Shown here piece by piece: positions 36,992 to 46,317 of a DNA stretch of 64,000 nt; positions within the stretch are counted from its first letter, which is position 1, and the number at the start of each line of letters is the position of its first letter. The DNA is from Rubrivivax sp. (GTDB lineage: Bacteria; Pseudomonadota; Gammaproteobacteria; Burkholderiales; Burkholderiaceae_C). Where the stretch lies: positions 1 to 64,000 of the forward strand of contig JAIXSE010000005.1 in the NCBI GenBank assembly GCA_027484825.1. Direction: 5' to 3'. The translations under genes were made by a program, and so were the position numbers. The notes beneath the pieces were generated by a model. That model made no database searches. It saw nothing but the letters and a program-made list of their open reading frames with translations, and was not told the DNA's origin.

Positions 36992-37711
36992 ATGATTCAG
37001 CCCATGAAGTATCCAGGCGGCAAGGGTAAGACCTATCAACACATCATCAACCTGATGCCGCCGCATCGCGTCTATATCGAGACGCATCTGGGCGGCGGCG
37101 CAGTGCTTCGCAACAAGCGGCCCGCCGAGCATTCCATCGGCATTGATGCCGACGAACGTGTGGTCGCCCAATGGCGCGCACGGACGGCGGACCCGCCCAC
37201 GGACACTGCATATCCAGATCTTGAATTGATATGCGGGCGGGCGGAGGAATTCCTCGCCCGCTATTCGTTTCTGGGGGATGAACTGGTCTATGTGGACCCG
37301 CCCTATCACCCAGACACCCGGCGGCAGCCGCGGGTCTATCGATGTGACTATGACGTCGAGGACCATGTCGAGTTGCTGTCACTGCTGGCGCGCCTGCCGT
37401 GCCCGGTGATCGTGTCGGGATATGCCCATCCGCTGTATGACGAGCTGCTCGGCGGATGGAATCAGAGAACCTTTCAAGCGAAGACCCATACCGACGTCAG
37501 GACAGAGACTTTGTGGTTCAACTTTGAACCCCCCGACCAGCTTCACGACAGCCGTCATCGCGGAGAAAACTTCCGCGAACGGCAGACATTGAAACGGCGC
37601 ATGGAGCGCCTGCAAGACCGAGTGCGGGCCATGGAGCCGGCTGAACGCCATGCGTTTGCCCAATGGCTGCACGACACTTATCCCGTTGCTCCCCGGAGCA
37701 TTTCCGTATGA
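36992..37711 (+). CDS. Dam-type DNA adenine-N6 methyltransferase (D12 class)
   Basis: A 239-residue solitary-type DNA adenine methylase. Motif order is that of the D12/Dam class: KYPGGKGK at 6-13 (SAM motif X), THLGGGAVLRNK at 31-42 (motif I), and VDPPY at 101-105 (catalytic motif IV). The target-recognition part between them is short, about 55 residues, so recognition sequence cannot be guessed. Starts at 36968 (TTG) and 37004 (ATG) are alternatives. Base composition is lower in GC than in neighbours. Its stop overlaps the next start (ATGA), coupling it to the DNA glycosylase gene; no restriction enzyme gene is nearby. Confidence 0.85.
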   Translation: MIQPMKYPGGKGKTYQHIINLMPPHRVYIETHLGGGAVLRNKRPAEHSIGIDADERVVAQWRARTADPPTDTAYPDLELICGRAEEFLARYSFLGDELVYVDPPYHPDTRRQPRVYRCDYDVEDHVELLSLLARLPCPVIVSGYAHPLYDELLGGWNQRTFQAKTHTDVRTETLWFNFEPPDQLHDSRHRGENFRERQTLKRRMERLQDRVRAMEPAERHAFAQWLHDTYPVAPRSISV

Positions 37712-38544
37712 CCCAGATTCTTGCCATCCTGACCCGACACGGTTCCCTGCAGCGCGAAATCCCCGCTCCCGATCAATGTGTGATGCCCGGCGTCCGCTGG
37801 GGGCATGCCGATGAGTTCCCTGCTGCGGCCTATTGGCTGCAGCGGGCGCTGACGTGGCGGCTGGAGCAGGAGACGCCGATGCGGCGGTCCAATCGGACGC
37901 TGGCTGAGGAGGTGGGGGCGTGGCTGCTGGGCGGTCAGGGCGTGACGGCTGCGGTGGCGCAGGCGGCGTTCGATCGGCTTCGCGGGCTGGGTGGGTTTGC
38001 GCGCGCCGGGGTGAGCGAGGCAGACTTCCTGGACTGGCTGAGCGAGCCGCTGGATGTGGGCGGGCAGCAGGTGACGTATCGGCTGGCGGCGCAGCGGGCG
38101 AAGTATCTGGCGGCGACGCTGCCGGCGATCTTCGAGGTGCCGCAGACGCTGGAAGGCCGAGAGCTGCGGGACTGGCTGATGGCGCTGCCAGGGCTGGGGC
38201 CGAAGTCCGCATCGGGCATCGTGCGGGCATGGTGCGGGGCGACCGATGTGGCGTTGCTGGACAACTATGTGCTGAAGGTCGGGCAGGTGATGGGACTGTT
38301 CGGGCGCAAGCTGACGGTGGAGCGCCACTATCTGGAAATGGAAGCGCGCTTCCTGCAACTGTGCAAGGCGATGTCTGTGGCAGCCCCGGATGTGGAAGCT
38401 GTGATGGCGCTGGAACTGATCCGGTCACCAGAGACGGCTCGCTTCCTGGCGGACTATCTCAAGGCGACGGAGCCCAAGCCAAAGGCTGCTCCAGCACGTC
38501 GGGCGCAGGCGCCGGAGCAGTTGTCGCTGGTGTTCACGGGCTGA
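37708..38544 (+). CDS. OGG-type helix-hairpin-helix DNA glycosylase/AP lyase
   Basis: A 278-residue HhH-GPD superfamily protein. The hairpin LPGLGPKSAS is at residues 160-169, and K166 aligns with the catalytic lysine of 8-oxoguanine glycosylases; D185 in VALLDNYVLK is exactly 19 residues later, the same spacing as K249/D268 in human OGG1. So it should be a bifunctional glycosylase/lyase; no iron-sulfur cysteine cluster is seen. Substrate is not known and 8-oxoG is only one option. Translationally coupled to the adenine methylase (ATGA). The tail is Ala/Lys/Pro-rich, ending LSLVFTG. Confidence 0.75.
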   Translation: MTQILAILTRHGSLQREIPAPDQCVMPGVRWGHADEFPAAAYWLQRALTWRLEQETPMRRSNRTLAEEVGAWLLGGQGVTAAVAQAAFDRLRGLGGFARAGVSEADFLDWLSEPLDVGGQQVTYRLAAQRAKYLAATLPAIFEVPQTLEGRELRDWLMALPGLGPKSASGIVRAWCGATDVALLDNYVLKVGQVMGLFGRKLTVERHYLEMEARFLQLCKAMSVAAPDVEAVMALELIRSPETARFLADYLKATEPKPKAAPARRAQAPEQLSLVFTG

Positions 38545-38583
38545 AAGCTGGAATTGCTGCACGCTGGGGTACTCCCCCCCCGC

Positions 38584-38698
38584 AACGGCGTGGGGAAAGC
38601 GCTTGGCTAGGTCTGCATGTCCCGCGCTGCACAGCCCGGGGATTCGCTGGCTCAGGCGGGCGCGGTCTGCGCCGAACGGCGTGGGAAGCGTTGGGGCT
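38584..38698 (+). repeat. Direct repeat pair, about 24 bases each, 91 bases apart
   Basis: AACGGCGTGGGGAAAGCG at 38584 and AACGGCGTGGGAAGCG at 38675 are nearly identical and both are followed by a T/G-rich stretch ending in GCT. Confidence 0.6.
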
Positions 38699-38826
38699 GG
38701 TGTCGGGGGTTACTGCGCTGAAAGGGGCAGGGGCGGCCACCTTTTGCTTCATGTCCTCCGCCCCTCCGGGGCTCCCCCTAATACTTCCGCAAAAGGCACC
38801 CGCCCCTGCCCCTTTCGACACCCAGC
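38696..38826. repeat. Long imperfect inverted repeat with nested hairpin
   Basis: A 17-bp perfect arm pair GAAAGGGGCAGGGGCGG (38720-38736) and CCGCCCCTGCCCCTTTC (38800-38816) is extended inward by CCTTTTGC/GCAAAAGG (38740-38747, 38789-38796). The loop contains a further hairpin GCCCC-TCC-GGGGC (38760-38772). Outer bases GCTGGTGTCG and CGACACCCAGC also pair. No T-tract follows. Confidence 0.8.
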
Positions 38827-39025
38827 TCGGCAACGATCCGGTGTGCGGGAGACTGCAGCGCTTCGACGCGGGGGCTTTTCGGCAGTGTCAGCACCGGCCC
38901 TCTGGTTCTCGGGCGGTGATCGCACGAGTTGTTGTGCGGGCGCTGCTCTTTCTTCGGGCAAACCGCCGCGGGAGCGCCTTTGGGTGTCGCTTTGGCGGGG
39001 TTCGCACGTCCTTTCAATTTCTTTT

Positions 39026-39044
39026 AAGAATTATTCGCATTTAC
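39026..39044 (+). promoter_or_regulatory. Fur-box-like site before the siderophore receptor gene
   Basis: On the minus strand it reads AATGCGAATAATTCTTAA, close to the Fur consensus AATGATAATCATT/AATGAGAATAATTCTC. It lies 54 bases before the receptor ATG. Confidence 0.6.
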
Positions 39045-39097
39045 TTTTAGACTGCGCGGCGGGGTGACGGTGGTGTCGCCCATACATGGAGAACTCG

Positions 39098-41299
39098 ATG
39101 AAGCACCCCTTCCTCATGACCGCCTGCGCCTTCGCTGCCTGCGTGGCGATCGGAGACGCTCGCGCCCAGGAAGCGGCAGCAGCACCTGCCACACCCGCCG
39201 GCACGCCCACCAGCGAGTCGTCAAACGGATCGGGCAGCGCATCCGCAACCCCGGCAAGCAGCAGCACGAGCGGACGCGCCACCGACGGGTCGCTGGACCG
39301 TATCTATGTGAAGGGCAAGCGTGAAACGCGCGTGTCCAAGGGCGCCACCGGGCTGCCGATCGCCATCAAGGACACGCCGCAGTCGATCAGCACGCTGGAC
39401 AAGGAAGACATCGCCAATTTCGGCCTGACCGGCGCCAATGACGCGCTGCGTCTGGCCACCGGCGTGAATGTCGATCAGTACGAGACGAATCGCGCGACCT
39501 TCAATTCGCGGGGCTTCGAAATTCAGCTGACCCAGATCGACGGCGTCGGCATGACGAACGACTGGGGCACGGTGGTCGGCCAGCAGGACACCTACCTGTT
39601 CGAGCGCATCGAGCTGATCCGCGGCGCCAACGGCATGCTGACCGGCGTGGGCAATTCGTCCGGCACCATCAACTACATCCGCAAGCGCCCGACCAATGTG
39701 GACGGCGGCGAGGTGAATGTCACCTATGGCCAATGGGGCCAGGTGCGCGGCGCACTGGACTACAACAAGGTCTTCACCCAGGACGGCAGTTGGGCAGGCC
39801 GTCTGGTGGTCACGCATGAGGACAAGGATTCCTACCTGCGCGCACTGAACGACAAACGCTCCACGATCTACGGCGTCGTCGATGGACAGATCGGCAATGC
39901 CGGCACGCTGACCTTCGGCATCACGCTCAACGATTCCAAGCAGCATTCGCCCATGTGGGGCTCGTTGATCCTCAAGCGCGCGGACGGCAGCCAGGCGGAA
40001 TTCGATCAGTCGGCCTCGACGTCAGTGGACTGGACCTACTGGAACACCAAGTCCCAGAACGTCTTCATTGAATACACGCACCAGTTGGCCAAAGGCTGGG
40101 AGATGAAGGCCACGTCCAACTTCCGCCACAACGAAGAAAACACCAAGCTGCTGTATGCCTACGGCACGCTGAATGCGGACAACACCGGACTGCAGGGCTG
40201 GCCCTACCACGCAGCGACCACCACCAACAACCGGCTGTTCGACCTCAGCGTAAACGGTGAGTTCGACGCGCTCGGTCGCAAGCATTCCGTGATGTTCGGC
40301 CTGAGCCGCTCCACCCAGACCACCAGCACCGACCTGTTCTCGGCGCCCAGCGACCAGATGTACCTGCCGCTGCCCGCCTTCCCCTACGGCGGCGACGCTT
40401 ACGCCGAGCCGACCTGGGGCGCTCGCACCTTCGACCGCAGCGGTGAACAGACGCTGACCCGCGCCTACGGCGTGACCCGCCTGGCACTGACCAATCGCCT
40501 CAAAGCCATCCTCGGCTTCAACGCCGTCAAGCTCGAGCGCGAAGGCTCGTCGGCCTATGGCACCGCCGCCAATGCGGTCAACTATCCCGATACGAAGAAG
40601 ACAACGCCCTATGCCGGCCTGACCTTCGATTTCACGCCGGATGTGATGGGCTATGTGTCCTACTCGACCATCTTCCAGAATCAGGACCAGACGGACATCA
40701 ATGACAACTATCTGGATCCGGTCAAAGGCAAGAACGTCGAACTGGGGGTGAAGTCGGACTGGCTGAACAAGCAGCTGCTGACCACCTTTGCCGTGTTCAA
40801 GGCCGAGCAACTGGGCCTGGCGACCATCATTGGCACAAAGCCCGACACGAACAATTCGGGCTCGCTGATCACCTACTACGGCCCCAAGGACGTGAAGTCC
40901 AAGGGCTTTGAATTCGAGGCCACCGGCCGCCTGAGCAAGGACAGCAAGATCACCGTGGGCTACACCCGCCTGATCCTGACCGGCCCGGACGGCAAGAGCA
41001 TCTACGACTGGGTGCCTCGCACCACCATCAATGCGCTCTACGACACCCGCATCTCGGCGCTGCCGGGGTTGCAGGTGGGTGTGGCGGGTCGCTGGCAGTC
41101 GGCCGTGGTCGGCCCCAATGCGTCGCAAGGTGCCTATCTGACGGCAGATGCTTTCGCCAGCTACGACATCAACGACAAGACCACAGTCCGTCTGAACATC
41201 AACAACCTGACCGACAAGAAGTACCTGCGCGGCATTGCCTACGGCGCAATCTACGGCGCTCCGCGCAATGCGGCAGTGACGCTCAACTACAAGCTCTGA
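39098..41299 (+). CDS. TonB-dependent siderophore receptor
   Basis: A 733-residue outer-membrane receptor. Signal peptide MKHPFLMTACAFAACVAIGDARA-Q, then an Ala/Pro/Ser linker and the plug domain: RIYVKGKRETR (TonB-box region), DTPQSISTLDKEDI, RGFEIQLTQIDGV, FERIELIRGANGMLTGVGNS. The 22-strand barrel follows, with NVELGVKSDWL and the final strand AAVTLNYKL ending in an aromatic-like C-terminus (L here; usual is F/W). The short ANDALRLATGVNVDQYETN is typical of FhuE/FpvA-like ferric hydroxamate or coprogen receptors; ligand unknown. ATG at 39098 has GGAG 8-11 bases upstream. Probably Fur-repressed. Confidence 0.93.
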   Translation: MKHPFLMTACAFAACVAIGDARAQEAAAAPATPAGTPTSESSNGSGSASATPASSSTSGRATDGSLDRIYVKGKRETRVSKGATGLPIAIKDTPQSISTLDKEDIANFGLTGANDALRLATGVNVDQYETNRATFNSRGFEIQLTQIDGVGMTNDWGTVVGQQDTYLFERIELIRGANGMLTGVGNSSGTINYIRKRPTNVDGGEVNVTYGQWGQVRGALDYNKVFTQDGSWAGRLVVTHEDKDSYLRALNDKRSTIYGVVDGQIGNAGTLTFGITLNDSKQHSPMWGSLILKRADGSQAEFDQSASTSVDWTYWNTKSQNVFIEYTHQLAKGWEMKATSNFRHNEENTKLLYAYGTLNADNTGLQGWPYHAATTTNNRLFDLSVNGEFDALGRKHSVMFGLSRSTQTTSTDLFSAPSDQMYLPLPAFPYGGDAYAEPTWGARTFDRSGEQTLTRAYGVTRLALTNRLKAILGFNAVKLEREGSSAYGTAANAVNYPDTKKTTPYAGLTFDFTPDVMGYVSYSTIFQNQDQTDINDNYLDPVKGKNVELGVKSDWLNKQLLTTFAVFKAEQLGLATIIGTKPDTNNSGSLITYYGPKDVKSKGFEFEATGRLSKDSKITVGYTRLILTGPDGKSIYDWVPRTTINALYDTRISALPGLQVGVAGRWQSAVVGPNASQGAYLTADAFASYDINDKTTVRLNINNLTDKKYLRGIAYGAIYGAPRNAAVTLNYKL

Positions 41300-41368
41300 A
41301 GATGCAGCAGCGCTGAGCGCCCGCAAGCAATGACGGCGTGAGCGACGTCATTGGCCGACTCCTTAAAT

Positions 41369-41411
41369 GCCTCTGGTATGGACGCGTCAGCGCCGATCCA
41401 GGGGCTTTTTT
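41369..41411 (+). terminator. Terminator after the siderophore receptor gene
   Basis: GCCTCTGG pairs with CCAGGGGC (one G-T pair) across a 21-base loop and is followed by TTTTTT. A second hairpin, CAATGACG/CGTCATTG, is at 41328-41353. Confidence 0.65.
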
Positions 41412-41465
41412 CATGGCACGGCGGCAGACTGAGTCAAAGCCCTTCACGCAGGACCGTGCAACATC

Positions 41466-42299
41466 ATGCACAAACAAGAAATTACTGGCATGATGCGGCC
41501 TTCATCCGATGTGACTGCCATGACGCCCCCCGACCTCCCCCGCGCCCGGCGCGACCTCATCGCCGACCGGCTCGCCGCCGGCCACCCGGTCGTTGCGGCG
41601 GAACTGGCGGCGGAGTTCTCGCTGTCCGAAGACGCCATCCGCCGGGACCTGCGCGCCCTCGCCGCCCAGGGTCTGTGCCGCCGCGTCTACGGCGGCGCCA
41701 TTCCCATCCCCAGCCACGACCGGCCCATCACCGCCCGTCTCAACGAACATCCCGAACGCAAGACCGCGCTGGCCCGCGCCGGCGCTGCACTGGTCCAGCC
41801 CGGTGAGCTGGTGTTCCTGGACAGCGGCAGCACCCACGTCAGCATGATCGAGCACCTGCCCGAAGATGCCGACCTCACCATCGCCACCAACGGCGTGGAT
41901 GTGGCCGCCGCGGCCCTGCGCCGCCAGGACCTTCGCCTGCTGCTCATCGGCGGTGAAGTGGATCCGCATCTGGGCGGCTGCGTCGATGCCGCCGCCGTCA
42001 GCAGCCTCCAGCAACTGCGCATCGACCGCTGCTTCGTGGGCGTCTGCGGCATCACGGTGGCAGACGGCGCCATGGCCACCCATTTCAACGAAGTCGTGTT
42101 CAAGCGCACCCTGGTCTCCCGCAGCCGCCACCGCGCAGCCCTGCTGTCCAGCGACAAGCTGACCGCACCGGTGCACTACCCGTTCGCCGCGCTGGCCGAG
42201 TTGCACACCGTCGTGGTCGAACACGATGCCGACGATCGGCAGATCCGCCCGCTCAAAGACGCGGGCCTCCACATCCTCCAGGCGGAGTCCTTCCGATGA
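41466..42299 (+). CDS. DeoR/GlpR-family transcriptional regulator
   Basis: A 277-residue (or about 259 from 41520) repressor of the DeoR family. N-terminal winged helix-turn-helix: DLIADRLAAGHPVVAAELAA then FSLSEDAIRRDLRALAAQGL, followed by RRVYGGAI, the usual family linker. The C-terminal sugar-phosphate effector domain has FLDSGSTHVSMIEHLP, TIATNGVDVA, LLLIGGEVDP, SSLQQLRIDRCFVGVCGI. Effector is inferred to be a phosphosugar. Starts at 41466, 41490 and 41520 are all possible; family length favours 41520. Its stop overlaps the MFS start (ATGA). Confidence 0.9.
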   Translation: MHKQEITGMMRPSSDVTAMTPPDLPRARRDLIADRLAAGHPVVAAELAAEFSLSEDAIRRDLRALAAQGLCRRVYGGAIPIPSHDRPITARLNEHPERKTALARAGAALVQPGELVFLDSGSTHVSMIEHLPEDADLTIATNGVDVAAAALRRQDLRLLLIGGEVDPHLGGCVDAAAVSSLQQLRIDRCFVGVCGITVADGAMATHFNEVVFKRTLVSRSRHRAALLSSDKLTAPVHYPFAALAELHTVVVEHDADDRQIRPLKDAGLHILQAESFR

Positions 42300-43483
42300 G
42301 CGCCACACCGCACGCCCCCAACGCTGACACCGCCAACACTGCCAAGGCCGATTTCGCGCACAGCGATCGCCCCGAAAACCGCCTGGCCGTGCGACTGGCC
42401 TTTCTGGTGGCCGGCTTTGGCGTGGCCTGCTGGGCGCCATTGGTGCCGTTTGCCCGCCAGCGCCTGGGCATTGATGAAGGCGCCCTCGGCGCCCTGCTGC
42501 TGTGCCTGGGTCTCGGGTCGGTCTCCGCCATGGTGATGGCCGGCATGATCAGCGCCCGCTATGGGACCAAGGCCCTGATCATCGCCAGCGGGCTGGGCAT
42601 GGCGCTGGTGCTGCCGCTGCTGACCGTGCTGTCCACGCCCGTCACGCTGGGCCTGGCCTTGGCCGTGTTCGGCGCCTGCCTGGGCTCGCTGGACGTCGCG
42701 ATGAACGTCAATGCGGTCGAAGTCGAGAAGCAGAGTGGCCAACCGCTGATGTCCGGCTTTCACGCGCTCTACAGCGTCGGCGGGTTTGCCGGTGCCGGCT
42801 TCATCACGCTGCTGCTCTCCCTGGAGTTCGAGCCGCTGCATGCCACCTTGCTGGGCGCCGTGCTGATGGCGGCGGCCGTGGTGATGGCCTGGCCCTATCT
42901 GCTCATCACGTCGAGCGCCAGCCAGGGCCCGCTGTTTGTCGCACCGCGCGGCATCGTGCTGCTGCTGGCCGGCCTGGCGGGTGTGACCTTCCTCGTGGAA
43001 GGCGCCATCCTGGACTGGAGTGCGCTCCTGATGACCAGCACCGGACGGGTCGCAACGGCCCAAGGCGGCCTGGGCTTCATGTTGTTCTCGGTGGCGATGA
43101 CGGTGGGACGCTTCACCGGCGATGCGCTGGTGTCGCGACTGGGCGACCGGACAACGCTGGTGGCCGGTGGTCTGATCGGCGCCATGGGCGTGGCCGTGGT
43201 GATCCTGGCGCCGGTGGCTGCGGTCGCGGCAGTCGGCTTCGTGATGGTCGGCCTGGGTGCGTCCAACCTAGTGCCCGTGCTGTTCCGACGCGCCGGACAG
43301 CAGACCGCCATGCCTCCCGCCTTCGCTGTGGCGGCAGTCACCACCACCGGTTATGCCGGCGTGCTGCTGGGCCCTGCGGTGATCGGATTCATCGCCCACG
43401 GCGTGGGCCTCTCAAACGCCTTCTGGCTGCTGGGCGCGCTGCTGTGCCTGGTGCCACTGTGCGCGAATCGGGTGGTGCGCTGA
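42296..43483 (+). CDS. MFS transporter paired with a DeoR regulator
   Basis: A 395-residue, 12-helix inner-membrane carrier resembling E. coli YbjJ-type MFS proteins. Motifs: VAGFGVACWAPLVPFARQRLG at the start, GMISARYGTKALIIASG between TM2 and TM3, GFHALYSVGGFAGAGF in TM5, SRLGDRTTLVAGG after TM8. It overlaps the DeoR regulator gene by 4 bases, so the regulator probably controls the carrier in response to a sugar phosphate; the substrate is unknown. Convergent with the histidine kinase gene 34 bases downstream. Confidence 0.87.
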   Translation: MSATPHAPNADTANTAKADFAHSDRPENRLAVRLAFLVAGFGVACWAPLVPFARQRLGIDEGALGALLLCLGLGSVSAMVMAGMISARYGTKALIIASGLGMALVLPLLTVLSTPVTLGLALAVFGACLGSLDVAMNVNAVEVEKQSGQPLMSGFHALYSVGGFAGAGFITLLLSLEFEPLHATLLGAVLMAAAVVMAWPYLLITSSASQGPLFVAPRGIVLLLAGLAGVTFLVEGAILDWSALLMTSTGRVATAQGGLGFMLFSVAMTVGRFTGDALVSRLGDRTTLVAGGLIGAMGVAVVILAPVAAVAAVGFVMVGLGASNLVPVLFRRAGQQTAMPPAFAVAAVTTTGYAGVLLGPAVIGFIAHGVGLSNAFWLLGALLCLVPLCANRVVR

Positions 43484-43517
43484 TCTGCAGCCCCCGATGC
43501 ATGACCGGTGCTGCGGC

Positions 43518-45533
<2,016 letters not shown>

Positions 45534-45653
45534 GGATCCGGCTCCTCGTAACACTCAATGCGGCGCGCGATTGTCGCAGTCTCGCGCGCATGAGCGGATC
45601 ACACCGCGCCCGAATCCGGCAGCAGTGTGCGAGGCAGGCCATTCACAGACGCG

Positions 45654-45938
45654 TCAATGAGGCTTCGAGCACGCCTTGAATCGCAGACTGTCTTGATAAG
45701 CCGCCGGCACCAGCGACCGTCGCACATTGGCCAGCGCCGCAATGATCCGGTCGCTGGACACGCCCTGCTCCTGCAGACGGCGGGCCGCATGAAGCAGCAC
45801 CAGATCCTGGAAGGTGAACCGCGCACCGGAGGAGGAATCCAGCAGGTCGGTGTCCAGCAGGGAATCGATCACCTGCTCTGGAATGCCGGCCATGTGGACG
45901 GCTTGCGACTTGGTGAAGGGGGCGAGGGCTTTGTCCAT
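45654..45938 (-). CDS. Small MerR-like helix-turn-helix protein
   Basis: A 94-residue protein that looks like a single MerR-type winged-helix domain: FTKSQAVHMAGIPEQVIDSLL (first helix-turn-helix) then ARFTFQDLVLLHAARRLQEQGVSSDRI, whose F-x-D-LxLL-A-A-LxxxG pattern recalls the MerR-like domain found fused to TPR repeats in some Burkholderiales proteins. No effector or dimerisation coiled coil follows. It could be a stand-alone regulator or a truncated one. Faces away from the chitinase gene and lies behind the histidine kinase gene. Confidence 0.65.
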   Translation of the reverse strand: MDKALAPFTKSQAVHMAGIPEQVIDSLLDTDLLDSSSGARFTFQDLVLLHAARRLQEQGVSSDRIIAALANVRRSLVPAAYQDSLRFKACSKPH

Positions 45939-46317
45939 GAGGATCGTCTCCAGGTGATTGGACTCAACGGTAACGAGACGCTCGATCGGGCCCTGCCGGT
46001 GCAGGGCGGGCGCGTGTGTAGGACAGCGCCGGAAACGGGCGTCACAACATCAGTGCGCCCAACCCCCCTCCACGTTTTGTCACCACGAGTCAGGGTTTCC
46101 ACTCGGGACGAACCGACCACAATTCCCGAAAGTGGTATCCAAGCGGTGGCAAATCATCTCGATTTTGTAATACCAATTGAATTCCACCGCTGATGATGAC
46201 TGCCATCCGAGACGGCCAAGCGGCTTCAGCGCAGCTTCCGTGCGGCTTCTGCGACCGCAGTCTTCGGGGGGTGACACCGCCCTCGCCTGGTCCTTCAACC
46301 TTGGGGAATCCCTCACC
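45939..46317. promoter_or_regulatory. Divergent region between the MerR-like gene and the chitinase gene
   Basis: A 379-base gap. It has an inverted repeat at 46099-46135 and an AT-rich stretch (46150-46190) that would suit the chitinase promoter. The last 140 bases are in frame with the chitinase gene but look non-coding. No other gene is seen. Confidence 0.5.
46099..46135. promoter_or_regulatory. Inverted repeat upstream of the chitinase gene
   Basis: CCACTCGGGA pairs with TCCCGAAAGTGG across 15 bases, with a two-base insertion in the right arm. Possible operator or leader hairpin. Confidence 0.45.

Larger units (their letters stand above)
38545..39097. other. Gene-free region with repeats and a Fur-type site
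   Basis: No reading frame here looks like a gene. It contains direct repeats at 38584-38608 and 38675-38698, a large inverted repeat at 38696-38826, GC-rich sequence to about 39000, then an AT-rich patch with a Fur-type site before the siderophore receptor gene. Confidence 0.7.

Noticed and set aside
36992-38544. Restriction-modification system
   Set aside because: No endonuclease gene; the partner is a DNA glycosylase-type protein.
38696-38826. Integron attC site or transposon end
   Set aside because: No integrase, no transposase, no attC core sites and no target duplication could be seen.
38603-39067. 154-residue frame in the repeat region
   Set aside because: Crosses the inverted repeat and the AT-rich promoter region; no ribosome site and no recognisable domain.
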